The notes under the pieces were generated by a model. It saw only the letters and a list, made by a program, of their open reading frames with translations, ran no database searches and had not been told where the DNA came from. From Sthenelais limicola (Eukaryota > Annelida > Polychaeta > Phyllodocida > Sigalionidae): 64,000 bases of DNA. The stretch's first letter is position 1; the number at the start of each line of letters is the position of its first letter. Made by a program: the position numbers and the translations under genes. Below, in pieces: positions 33,580 through 45,319 of the stretch. The stretch covers positions 37,509,744 to 37,573,743 of the forward strand of contig OW804096.1 of the NCBI GenBank assembly GCA_942159475.1, given 5' to 3'.

Positions 33580-35030
33580 AACAATTCCATTGATATTTTT
33601 ATAAGATATGGTAAGACATATCATGAAATTAGACATTTATTTTCATCCTATTTAACCAGGCTTGCATTAATCTAAAATGAGCCTCAGTTTTAACCATTTG
33701 AACAGTTAAATCTGGTTGAGTGGCAATTACCTTTTATATACATATATGAATGATATGGTACAATTAACAGCTTCCACATAGTCGCTCTTTGAAACCGCAA
33801 CCATTCAACAAGGAACCCCATTGTGAACAGGGTGGTGTAATTTTCTAAAACAATATATATGATATGCTGCCATTGGCTACTAGTTGATCAACATTGTGCG
33901 CCGCTCCTTGTGTGTCCCATCTGTAATCTTGTGGTTACAGGAATTTGTTACTTAGTGTTACTTAGTGCTGAAGTCCCTGAAATGATAACAAAGAAACATC
34001 ATGATATTATTCTCTTTCGCATGGCATACACATATGTGATGTTTCATAGACAAATGAGTGCTAAAGTCACAAAATCTCGATTTTGAGATACCATTATACC
34101 ATATATCATTTTTGGATAAGATGATATCCAATTATGTTAACCCTTAGAAATAAGTACTTTTATTCATTTTATGTTTGAAAAGGGCTTTATTTCTGGATTG
34201 ATAATCAAAAGAAGCTCTACTCGATAGAATGACCTGCAAGGATACATTTAAAAGCATAATCTTGAAAAAAATGTTTTACCTGTCTGTTGAACCAAAAGAC
34301 CTTATATCTAAGGAAAAGAAACTATTCCATGATATTCAACTTACCTAGACTTGGAAATGTAAGCTGCATAGTCAAACCCATCCATGCATAGACTTTTGTA
34401 GCTGTTCATCTATTCACTCATGATACCTCCTGTAAAATGAAAAGTATATAACAGTAATCAGTTGGACAAACTGTGCTATGCCAACATACATGAACATATA
34501 CAATGATCTATGATACTATCATCTAATCAAAAAGCGTCCGTCAGTTCTTGCCCCCAATATTTTTTCACAGGTCAGAGCAAGCCTGGCTGCTTAGTGAGGG
34601 GGTGTGATCTCCGTTCCGATGTTAGCGTCAATGGAGTCTCTCTATGGTAGGAGGTTCGCGCCCACACATTGTTTTAACACTCAGGAGTAGGCTTACCCTT
34701 GAGGGTGGGCAGGACTGTAGTTTAGCGGTTTAATCAATTAAATAGCCTATAATATTCAGTAAATATGTTTGGCTATCTCTCGCCTATATTAATATGCCTT
34801 ACACAGTTAAATAGTATATATATAGTATAGGGCAGGACGCTTTGACTAGGGACAGGATGCTTTGAATACACAACATATAAACATTTAAACTCTTTCATCG
34901 ATTCTGCCTCATTAGTCATTACATCATATGATACTCTCATGACGAACCTGTGGTAAATTCGTCGGCAGTAACAGGACCTCAGTGCCCCCGTGAACTGTAT
35001 GGGCCTATTGGCGTGAATGCTTAAAATGGG
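33580..35030. other. non-coding spacer
   Basis: 34020-34090 contains CATATGTGATGTTTCAT and ATGAGTGCTAAAGTCACAAAA, a diverged copy of a motif also seen at 49065-49110, 54950-55005 (minus) and 56085-56140. No gene is visible. Confidence 0.45.
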
Positions 35031-35035
35031 TTTCT

Positions 35036-35225
35036 GGAACTTTCAACCCCTGGTCTTTTCCCACCTGGAACTTTCAACCCCTGGTCTTTTCCCCCCAGGT
35101 CTTTTCAACCCCTGGTCATTTCAACCCCTGGTCGTTTCAACCCCTGGTCGTTTCAACCCCAGGTCGTTTCAACCCCTGGTCGTTTCAACCCCTGGTCGTT
35201 TCAATCCCTGGTCGTTTCAACCCCA
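35036..35225 (+). repeat. 16-bp minisatellite (TTTCAACCCCTGGTCG)n with unique head
   Basis: A 60-70-bp head (GGAACTTTCAACCCCTGG ...CCCCCCAGG) is followed by about eight units of TTTCAACCCCTGGTCG with small variants. The same head and units occur reverse-complemented at 41254-41427. The proline- and phenylalanine-rich frame through it is a repeat artefact. Confidence 0.85.
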
Positions 35226-35768
35226 GTTTCTTTAATAGAAGAATATACTTTGTATTTCACAGATGTTATCATAGACCGGAGTTTATAACAGGATACAATT
35301 CATCTTCTTGGGGTTATATACCTGAATGTGGCGACTCAGAGGTGTAATGCTATATATTGTTTATTGCCCATATGTGTCTCTGTTGTATGGGAATAGCACT
35401 GATTCAACAATTGTTAAAAGTAGGGACGGAAATGTGCCAAGTTTTATTCATCTAGCAACTAAATATCAAATTTTCTTTTAGAATTTGAGCTGTGAAAATG
35501 TTAAAAGCCTAACCCAAAATGAGGAACTATATTTATATTACAATATGTATGGATGCTATAAAAACGTTATCCAGGCTAAGAGGAGGAAATATTGCAGATG
35601 GTTCATCGACAGATTTCTTAGGCACCTCTCTCCTGTGGAGAGATCACTCCAACTAATACTACACATATTAATTACTGTAAATGTATTAATGTTCATGCAG
35701 TATCGATTTTCGCGCACCCCCCTATCTGCGCGAATTTAAATCCTGCGCACACCTATAATTATTACATA

Positions 35769-35930
35769 AACAAGAATTACAAGCATAAGCTTGTGTAAAC
35801 GCAGGTTTTTAATTATTCGAATTATATAGAATTGTAATTATAAGTAACAAGAATTACAAGCATAAGCTTGTATAAAGCGGGCTTTTAATTATTCGAATTA
35901 TATATAATATAATGTAATTATAAGTAAAAA
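35769..35930. repeat. tandem duplication of about 81 bp
   Basis: AACAAGAATTACAAGCATAAGCTTGT through TTTTAATTATTCGAATTATATA appears twice in a row with small differences. Each unit contains the near-palindrome ACAAGCATAAGCTTGT. Confidence 0.75.
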
Positions 35931-36001
35931 TTAAGTATATTTTTTATTATAAGTATAAATATAGGTCAATTACATAATTATAATTATAACTAAAAATATG
36001 A

Positions 36002-36015
36002 ATAGAGAGAGAGAA

Positions 36016-36071
<56 letters not shown>
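36002..36071. repeat. (GA)n microsatellite
   Basis: About 65 bp of nearly pure AG dinucleotides. Confidence 0.95.
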
Positions 36072-36072
<1 letters not shown>

Positions 36073-36409
36073 AAATCTCCATAAAGAAAATTATCGATCA
36101 AAATGCAATCTTAAAATCGCCAAAATCTCTTAAAAAACTAAACTAAAATGAAATTCGTGCCATAATCTATTTAAATACAACCTTGATACATCATGAGAAA
36201 GCCATTTTGAAAGATATATGACGCCCTTTGCTTGTACAGACCTAAAAATCTTTCGCCGAAATTCCAGATAAATTCTGAATCTCCTATGTCCGATTCCGAT
36301 AATAAAATTCCATTTCGAATCGATCTTAAAATTAAAATTCCAACGAACATAACGAACACACCTCCACTAGCTTTCACTGCATCTCACCTTATTCCAGAAA
36401 ATTTCGACA

Positions 36410-36845
36410 GTGTGCACAAGTCCATTGTGTGTGCCAAAGTCCATTGTGTGTGCCAAGTACATTGTGTGTGCAAAAGTACATTGTGTGTGCAAAAGTACAG
36501 TGTGCAGAGTGTGCACACACAAGTACAGTGTGCAGAGTGTGCACACACAAGTACAGTGTGCACACCCAAGTACAGTAAGTACAGTGCACACTGTATGCAC
36601 ACACAAGTACAGTGTACACAAGTACAGTGTGCAGAGTGTGCACGCACAAGTACAGTGTGCACACACAAGTACAGTACAGTGTGCACACACAAGTACAGTA
36701 AGTACAGTGTGCACACACAAGTACAGTGTGTGCACACAAGTACAGTGTGCACACTGTATGCACACACAAGTACAGTGTGCACACACAAGTACAGTATGCA
36801 CACTGTATGCACACACAAGTACAGTGTGCACACACAAGTACAGTA
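36410..36845. repeat. GTGCAC-rich satellite array
   Basis: About 430 bp of irregular units built from AAGTACAGTGTGCACACAC, each carrying the palindrome GTGCAC. It begins with four simpler units around TCCATTGTGTGTGCCAA. Because stop codons are excluded by the unit, long frames run through it in two plus and three minus frames; none is a gene. Confidence 0.9.
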
Positions 36846-37110
36846 TAGACAGAGAAGGGGAGAGAGAGGAGAGGGGGAGGGGGGGGGGGGGGAAGGGGAG
36901 AGAGAAGGAGGGAGAGAAGGGGGGAGGGAAGGATGGAGTGAAGGACGGATGGAGTGATGGATGGAGTGATGGATGGATTGAAGGATGGATTGAAGGATGG
37001 ACTGAAGGATGGACTGAAGGATGGACTGATGGACCGAATTGATTTTTTTTTTAAATTTTATTTTATATTTTTTTTAAATTTTTTTTTTATTTATTTATTT
37101 TTTTTGTTTA
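36846..37110. repeat. low-complexity block: GA-rich, GATG-rich, then T-rich
   Basis: A GAGAGG/GGGGG stretch to about 36930 is followed by (GGATGGACTGAA/GGATGGAGTGAT)n to about 37035. A T-rich stretch then runs to about 37110. The three classes follow directly on the satellite. Confidence 0.85.
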
Positions 37111-37226
37111 ACGGCGGCCTAGATACAGTTGACATGCATACATGTATAGATGCATAGCCTACATACGTATGCATCCTTCAGTGCTCCCTGCCACCTAATC
37201 CATGAGTCCATGCGGGGCTCCGCAGA

Positions 37227-37268
37227 CAGCTGAGTGGGCTGAAACCCCCATTATCGCCCACTCAGCTG
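37227..37268. other. 13-bp perfect hairpin
   Basis: CAGCTGAGTGGGC (37227-37239) pairs perfectly with GCCCACTCAGCTG (37256-37268) across a 16-nt loop. Possibly the end of a small element; the tRNA-like SINE head lies 230 bp downstream. Confidence 0.7.
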
Positions 37269-37500
37269 GGCCAACGAAAACACCTTTAAAAGTTATTTAA
37301 TGAATTATTTAAAGTAACTAAAGAGATAGGAAGCTTAATATGACTCTTATTAAAGATCCCAAATGAACGATTCTGTTTATAGATGAACATTTCTGTGAAT
37401 TTGGATAAGTTTACTTTCACTTGTCTGAGCGGTAAAGGGACGTCACAGCACGTGCAGCACTGCCAAACAGCACTAGATTTGTGTGACCAATGTTCAACTG

Positions 37501-37585
37501 CCACTGGTGGCCGAGCGGTATAAGGCGCTGGACTAGAGAGCGAGGGGTCCCGTGTTCGAATCGCGGCCGAGGACGGGGACAATTT
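37501..37585 (+). repeat. tRNA-derived SINE head
   Basis: An A box TGGCCGAGCGG at 37508-37518 and B box GTGTTCGAATCGC at 37552-37564 are spaced as in a tRNA gene. The T arm forms five pairs around TTCGAAT, but the acceptor stem matches at only about four positions and the anticodon arm does not pair. It most resembles Ser/Leu tRNA. An intact Pol III promoter without a functional tRNA body indicates a SINE. Confidence 0.65.
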
Positions 37586-37589
37586 CTTT

Positions 37590-39600
37590 AGGCAAACATC
37601 ATAACATGAGAGAGAGAGAGGACGAGCGCAGTAGGGGTCCTATCATTGGGAGCGGGGAGCGGGGGGAGGAGAAAGAGAGCGGGAAAAATATTTAGTTTCC
37701 AGGGCTGAGAAACCATTTTTAAAACAAAAAAAATCCAAGGCAATTTGCCCATAGGAACGCAGTAGGGGTCCAATCACGCAATTACGCAAAGAGGAGCAAG
37801 AGATAGAGAGAGAGGAGGAGGAGAGGAGGAGTAGGAGGAGGACATCACTTGTCAACCCCTAGACCTTTTAGTACAGTCTACACAGAAGGATTATTGAAGG
37901 CCTCTGGGAAGGACTATAAGAGGAGGAGAAAGAGTGTTTGACGACGAAGTAGGGGTCCTATCACGCAATCGTACGCAAAAATACCATTTCAGCTGCAAAA
38001 CGCAGCACCAAACCCTACCTATGCCTACCGAAACCAGAACTAAGCCTACGATAAGCTTACATACCAATTATAACATGGGGGATCTGTGAGAGTCTGTGAG
38101 TAGTATATGCCATTTTAGGATTGCAGCGTAAAGTGACGGCTCCCGGCGGACCTGTATGTCGACGCGTCCCGTCAGCTGCAATTGCGCAGCATTCGGATTT
38201 CCCTTAGGAACTTGTGGCAATGCTGACAAGAACGCACGGTCACTGAAACGGTCACGGGCGAACCCATTCCCTTAAACGCAGGTGCGAACCTGCGTTTAAA
38301 AAGGCATGGGGCTTCCTTGCTATGCGAATTTAAATCTGTGCTAAAAGGTGTCAAAGTACTTAATGCGCGAAAATTTATCCGCGCGAAAATACATACGTTT
38401 ACATGTGGTATACGCAATACAACATAAACAATGAAACCATTTTCGACTGGGTAGTCTGGTTGCGGAACCTTTTTCAAAACTGTCCACTCAAATCTGTGAA
38501 GATAACATTATTATAGACCTATTTGTTCTACCTATTTTCTTGATTGTCGCACAGACACTACAATAACAAGTTTCTAAAGTGCTAGTATGAAGCTTCTATG
38601 TCAGACCATGCATACAGTTATTTTTTCTAAGAAAACTTAAACCATTAACTGAAATCTAAAGATCAACAAATCCCAAGTCTTCTCCTGATGTATATTTATT
38701 TAGCACATAAATGCTTACTGCCACCATATACAATATTATTAATCTAAGTTTGTATAAGGAGGAGGCGGAGGATAAGTTTGTGGCGGAGGAGGAAGAGGAG
38801 GAGAAGGAGGGGGAGATGGCAATGGTAGCGCCTGTTATGAAGGAAATTAAGGGACCCCCATCGAAATGTAACCCATGGGTCGTTTATTCGGCAATTGAAA
38901 AATGATCCACCGCATTGAAAATTTACCCCCTCTTCTTTTTTAACTTAATGTTATCAAATAATATATTGCCATGTCTGATATTGTATTTAGGTGATGGTAA
39001 TGACAGCTTAGAGACGTGTGAAGTTTAGTGTTGTCGCTTTTGTGCGACCAAGTTAAAATGTTATTCACTGCTAAACCTATGGGTGTATATATGCGCAATA
39101 ATTGGGGGTATTATGTACTGAGGTGGTTTTATTTAATGTTAGAATTCCAAGCGTCTATATTTGATATTTATGAACAAGTTATGGTAACAAGCTTGGTAAA
39201 ACATTAAGTTTATTTGGGCAACATTACCATCGATTTTTTTTTATTGCAATTACGGCAAATCATTTACATCATTTGGATCATACCATTGGTATGATTCTCT
39301 TCTCTCATACATGATGTATACATGTATATGGTACCATGATAACATGTACTATCGAAAATTGACCCCTCCTTGCAATGATATTCTGTCATGGAGGTTGTAT
39401 ACATATGGTATCATATTGCATGCATACCATCGGAAATTGACCCCTTACTGGTATGGTATCATTGAAAAATACCATTGGTATACTTCTATGACCATTGGTA
39501 TAAAGAGATGATGAGACTTGAACGTTGGTACAAAATTTACACCGTAACCACCGAATGGGTGCTCAGCAAACAATGACAATTCAATTATCCATAGCTTGGT
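37590..39600. other. non-coding spacer with purine-rich tracts and a triplicated motif
   Basis: GCAGTAGGGGTCC or close variants occur near 37628, 37758 and 37945, twice followed by AATCACGCAAT-like sequence. GA- and GGA-rich tracts lie at about 37600-37830 and 38756-38816. A perfect hairpin is listed separately at 38272. No gene is supported. Confidence 0.5.
38272..38299. other. 12-bp hairpin with GCGA tetraloop
   Basis: TTAAACGCAGGT (38272-38283) and ACCTGCGTTTAA (38288-38299) pair perfectly around GCGA. As RNA this would be a 12-bp stem capped by a GNRA tetraloop. No adjoining RNA gene was recognised. Confidence 0.7.
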
Positions 39601-39699
39601 GGCAATCATAAACCAATCAAGTCAGCCTCGTGCGTGTTTCTGCTGTTGGGGGTATAAATGAGTATAAATAAGTCTCTTTGTCCCGTATTAATATAACAA

Positions 39700-41240
39700 A
39701 GATTGTGGTGGAGGGAGGGTGTTGAATTTGTAGTGAGTGAGGGGAAAAGAGAGAGGAGAGAGCGGCAGGGGAGGGAGCGGCGACAGAGAGAGGAGAGAGA
39801 GCCCGCTCCCCGCACTCCCTACACATAATGACACACATGATCGTTCCCATTTCCGCGGACATAGGGGGAAAATTTGCATGTCCTTGAAAAACTAAAAAAG
39901 GGGTCTTTTTTCTGGATGTCTTCGCGAAAATGGAAACAAAGGGGTGTTAATTCAGCTGGTGGGCCTAAAGTGAAAGTTGTTTGTAACATTAAAGCTTGGG
40001 AAAGTTATGAGAGTGATAATCAAGGGAGCAAATTCGCTCTGCTGTATGGGTCTTGGTCAATTATAAATCTCTCTTAACACAGGAAACTCGGAGCATTTAT
40101 TACATGTGGGTTGGTCAGTTCTGTCAAGTCTCGTTTCTGGGAAAGCAAATGAATGTGAACATGTCAGCGTTTTTAAGAAAAAAGGGATGTCTTTTAGGGC
40201 GGAGAGAGAGAGAGGAGAGAGAGAGGGGAGAGGCACAGACTGGAAGCTGGACAGAGGAGGGGGAGGAAGGGGGACAGAGGGAGACTGAATATTCAAACCG
40301 AAAGAGAAGGTAGATAGAGAGAGAGAGAAGGAGGGAGAGAGGATCGAGAGATTTACCACACCCCACCCCAATCATTCACAACTCTGCTGGAAAACATTTA
40401 GTTATTTGCTAATGCATCTTAAAGTCAACACACTAAAAATCACATGTATCTTATCAAGACTAAATAGAATATAAAGCCTACTTGCTGCGGGGGCCTACGT
40501 CGGGGGGGGGGGGGGGCAGCCTATGTTGGGATATAAATCACTTTAAAATTCGAAGTAACTGAGTTGAAATATGGTTTTCTTACGCATTCTTTATTTCCTA
40601 TGTATCGGGCAATCGGTGCCATTCATCAGGGAAAGTACAACCTGATTAGTTATCATCGCTTACTGTATATTAATAAATGTGCATAGCCAGAAGTTGACAT
40701 TGCCGTCTTCAAGGCAATGACGTTCTTTTTCTGTTTATTTCGTCGAGGGTGGGGTAGGGAGAGCTTTCGTGATCATTCCTCCATGTGAGAGGAGGGGGGG
40801 GGGGAGGATTTTATTTTATCCGTACTCACATGATCTTCTGTATTTCTTCAGGTGAAGTGGTCTATTTAATTTTAGCATGATGAAACGATGATTCCAATAA
40901 TAACGTTTTAATAATAATATATGTTTTAATTTGAACGTTTATTCAGATATATAAACATGGTTCATATGACATAATCTTAGTTTAAGGTAAACTTAAAGGT
41001 AATTTTCACATTACTTTTAACCTTAACTCCAATGCAAAGCATCCCTAAAGCCATGTATCATAGACACTGTTGGAAATTGGGTGGGAATAATCCCTCATCA
41101 AGGCCTCATATAAGCCTCGTAGCATATCTTAGGGCATACAGGGCAATATTCTGGAGCTATATCACGCTCAATATGGTATGACAGTTATGTCTTTAAATTT
41201 CTGCATAAATTGCTGGGTCACTGTTATCATGTATTATGTA
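39700..41240. other. purine-rich spacer
   Basis: GA/GGA-rich tracts at about 39710-39810 and 40195-40345 and G-runs at about 40502 and 40793 are the main structures. Frames on both strands through the tracts are low-complexity artefacts. Confidence 0.5.
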
Positions 41241-41253
41241 TGGGGAGTGGATT

Positions 41254-41427
41254 GGGGTTGAAAAGACTAGGGGTTGAAACGACCCGGGGTTGAAACGACC
41301 TGGGGTTGAAGAGACCTGGGGTTGAAACGACCTGGGGTTGAAATGACCAGGGGTTGAAAAGACCTGGGGGGAAAAGACCAGGGGTTGAAAGTTCCAGGTG
41401 GGAAAAGACCAGGGGTTGAAAGTTCCT
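41254..41427 (-). repeat. inverted copy of the 35036 minisatellite
   Basis: The minus strand repeats the same head and TTTCAACCCC(T/A)GGTCG units in the same order as 35036-35225, making a 170-190-bp inverted pair about 6 kb apart. Confidence 0.85.
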
Positions 41428-42005
41428 GTTACCCTTAAAATGTAATCCCAACACTGCAGTCCTGCCTTGACTGCGACTAAACAATGATAATCAAAATGCA
41501 GTCACTTGTAGCGCCGCCCACCTAATGGAAAATGATAAGAATATCCAATTTCCAGTACAAAAAAAACCCACCATTTTTGCATGCTACTCTAATTTCTGAT
41601 AGTATTAGGCTTTATAATCACTGCATTTGTTATGCCTACCATGCCGTTATGATACCAAGCTACCCTACTGTTTACTTTAAGGGAGCCGCCATTTTGTATT
41701 GCATAACATTGAGTAGGTTTAAAACAAGTAGGTCTAACTATAGTATAGCTTTGATATAAACCATGCAGTGGTTTTATAAATGCACCTTGCAATCCCTCTA
41801 CTGATAGAGTAAATGATAAATACAATATAAATGCTTCTTACCTGATGGTCTTAATGAGATATCCAACTTGAAACTGCAGAAGAATGTCCCGTTAGGTTTA
41901 AAAAGGTGGTACCGTATGATAGGTGTTCAAAACAATAGGCGTCGCACTCACAGTTATATACGCTAGGTGGCGTACCTGTTGTAATTAATTAAGTAGGGCG
42001 ATCAG

Positions 42006-42180
42006 GGGGTCGTTTCATAACTAGTAGTGAACCGTAGCAATCTGTAACGATTATCGATTTTAGCAGTATATCGCTATGCTGTTGCATAAGTAACGATAAT
42101 AGTGATTTATCGTTATAAATCTCTAAGGATCCGCTAAAAATAGCGGAGATTATTTTGGGTTCAGCTAAATTTTTAATCAT
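42006..42180 (+). repeat. DNA-transposon end related to 12052-12073
   Basis: GGGGTCGTTTCATAACTAG at 42006 matches the complement of the 12073 end, and both are followed by GATAA/ATCG-rich sequence. The other end of this copy was not found, so it is a truncated or diverged non-autonomous element. Confidence 0.45.
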
Positions 42181-42199
42181 CTGCTAGATGCTTTTTGAA

Positions 42200-45120
42200 T
42201 GGTTTAATATGTTGGATAATACATGATATATACTTGATACATTTATATTTTGATCATTTTTGGTCATTAAATCGAGTGGGGGGAGGCTCAATGTGATTTG
42301 TGCATAATAATTTACACAGTGGGCCAAATCGTTGCGTTATTAGACCTAGCATAAATCAAGGATTTTTTTATTTACTTAATCGTTAAATCCTGTCATCTAA
42401 AATGTTACTAATATTTACTTTAGTAATTTTTCTTAGTACCAGGATGAAAAATATCCATTTATCCGCTAATTTACTACCTTTTTTATCAGAAATAAATCTC
42501 ATTAATGTGAATACCAGTCCCATACCACAAGATATGGTATAGGCCTGGCTCTATATCATATAGATCGCCGTTTCTGTTTATATATGATGTATGGGTGCAA
42601 GGGGGGGGGGGGGTGTCATCATGTAAGGATATCAATATAGATATACAATTGTTTCACATACTACCAATAAGCAACATGCCTGTATAGCTTATAGGCTGAA
42701 CTGTTGTGCATTATTTCCATTATGACCCCCTCCCCCACCTGCCAACACACACAAAAGAAGCAATTCATATGCATAATGATATTAGAATGAGTCATTACAG
42801 TTAACCAGCAGTATGTTCTATTTTTTTCGAAAAGAATTCATATAAATTCCATTTTCTAGAATATCTTAAAACAACCAAGTTGATGATGTAGGATACATTA
42901 GAAGCTAACTTATTGAACACAACACTTTTTGAGTTAGGCACTGATTAGATTATGAAAAAACATCAAATAAATAATCATGTATTTAAGCAATTGCGAACCG
43001 TGTATTGGTCTAAAACCTATCACCCATGTGTTGCCCCTGATTACCACCCTTAGGGTGGGGCAGTGTGCCATCATACATAGGCATGGCAAGGAGGTTCTCC
43101 TCTTTGGAAAAATCTAGATTTAAAGCTTTCTTTCCATTTAAAATTCTCTTTTCGGTATTATCAAGTATATAAAGAGCTATTGTTTCTACCTCTTCTCACT
43201 ATTGTAGCTAGTGAGGTTTATTTCAATAGGTCTGAAAGAACTCATTTGTCACCGAAATAATGTCTGAAATAATCTCAAATACTTATGTGAATTTATGGAA
43301 AAAATACCGGTTCAATGTGAGTTCCGAGAGTTCCCCAGTGTTATTCTCTAACCTAAATTGTGGAACATGTTAACAGATATAGGCCTAGGTTACATTCTAA
43401 GATTTGTCATTGAAGGTACACAATTAAATAATCAATCCTCGAAAATGATAATCATCAAACAAGAGTGTTGTAAAACTCTCTTGACTGCTGCCTTTCACTG
43501 CCTCTTGAATAAAGACCTGGTTTTGGGGGGAAAATATATAACGAAATCAGGCATTAATTTTACCGCGCGGCAAACTGCCTAGCGGCAATTGTCGCACGGC
43601 AAAAATCGCGTCAATGGAAAGGCAGCTTTTTCGGCGCATTTAATTTACAAAAAATCTGTTGCATTACACCTAATGTGTATTCATGTACTTCATTAGAAAC
43701 GAACAGAATGTACACCTTAGCTCAATTAATCTTTAATTTGGACCCATCAGTCAACTCTTGTTAGCACACCTTAGGGGTGGGGGTATTTGTATATATAGAA
43801 GCTACACTTTGAGCCAAGACAAAGCTGGCTTTCTCTCACCTATGGGTTGAGGGAATGGCTTGATATATATATATATAGTAACACAAACAAGATATGCGCT
43901 AGGTAGAATTTTGCTTTGAGTCCCAATTTCTGACCCGGTTCTTTATTGTTGTTTATTCATTAGACCCCAATATTATATTTCAAATATCAGTACGCTCACA
44001 TTAATGAAGGACGCTGTAACCACCATGGTTGTTTTCACGCGTCACCTTAATTAAACATATTTTGTAAGAGTCACAAAATATTATTATCAAAGTTTACCGA
44101 CATCCTAGCTTTTTGAACATATAAAAATACAAGTTAAGACATTCTATACCTGCTATAACATGTTATCGGATTCTTTCTCATTTTGTATTAAACATACATC
44201 ATCACACCCCCTTCAATAAATGCTTCCTTCATAGGAAGGGAGATATAACGACCCACTATTCACTAGAATTTATGACAAAATGATTCCCCTCTCACCTATC
44301 TAGTTTCTTAGGTGTCCAAAGACCACTGGTCACGAATTTGGAGGTCCCGTGTCTGGGAAATGAGTAGAAATACCGAAAAAGGGACTTCAAATTTTTTCGA
44401 ATTTCCGACCTTCAAGGATCTCAATTTGCCGAGATTTTGTGAAATGAAGTATGTTTGGAAATCTGCAATCATCGCCTCCATCCTGCTTAGATTAGATTAA
44501 TAAACAATTCCTGTGTGGTCTAGAGATATCAATCTATCCATTAAATACCCTAATTTCGTTCCCCATGAGAATAATAATTCTATATCTCAGTCCAAACTTG
44601 ACATAGTCATGTTTAAAAGTTGATCGCCGCCATGTTGCCATTCTGATTCATAATTTTGTTGGTCAAATTATGGAGGTATTACACTACTAATTCTGCACAA
44701 ACTATTGTCATTGTTGGTAATTTGGAAGAGGAAAATGTGCTCTTGGATTGAGGCTAATATTTGGTTGTGTTTGAGTAGGGTTTGAAACATATTTTAGGCA
44801 ACAATTTCAGGATGTCAGAATGGGAGAATTGACGGAAATTCTTGCTAGAATCTCGAAGCTGTTTGGTAATATGTAGAGCCTATAACTAGTTGTACTATAT
44901 ATAGCCAAATTGAAAGCTAATTTGATTCAAATTTGCTATATTAGATAGGGTAACGCTCATATTTAAACCATTTATTTGGAATTATCACTTTAAATTATTC
45001 AGTTTCGCTTCTTACTGGTTTTTAAGTTCTTATAACATAATTCCATTTATTTAACTATATAAACGTTTCACAACGCATATCAAACGTTATCCATGACGAC
45101 GTTACATAACCAAAAACGAC
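42200..45120. other. non-coding spacer
   Basis: Apart from a G-run at about 42600 and a TA run near 43866 nothing recognisable is present in nearly 3 kb; no gene-like frame. Confidence 0.5.
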
Positions 45121-45129
45121 TGCCACGCC

Positions 45130-45310
45130 ACCATCGGGAAATTTAGAACAAACCTGACAGCAGAAGGACCGGTGGGTACCTGTGTGCCGTTGCAGACCGG
45201 CAGGTGGCGTTAGCTAACAGAAGGTGCCGTGGTGCAACATTCACCTGGACGGTGCTGAAGGCACCAGGGACGGTCAGCAACGGTCAGGCAATACAGTGTA
45301 CTTGATCTCA
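45130..45310 (-). repeat. GC-rich dispersed repeat (relative of 32680-33010)
   Basis: Read on the minus strand it shares ACACTGTATTGC and CCGTTGCTGACCGTC with 32727-32763. The interior (CGGCAGGTGGCG, GGTGCCGTGG) has similar composition but is diverged. Confidence 0.45.
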
Positions 45311-45319
45311 AGCAGCTGC

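Noticed and set aside
35017..35235. Proline/phenylalanine-rich frame
   Set aside because: It is the translation of the 16-bp minisatellite and has a mirror copy at 41227-41484.
36367..37042. Overlapping frames of 148-241 codons on both strands
   Set aside because: They run through the GTGCAC satellite and GA/GATG repeats; translations are repetitive in every frame, so no protein is supported.
37501..37585. Functional tRNA-Ser or tRNA-Leu gene
   Set aside because: A and B boxes are good but acceptor and anticodon arms do not pair, so it is called a SINE head.
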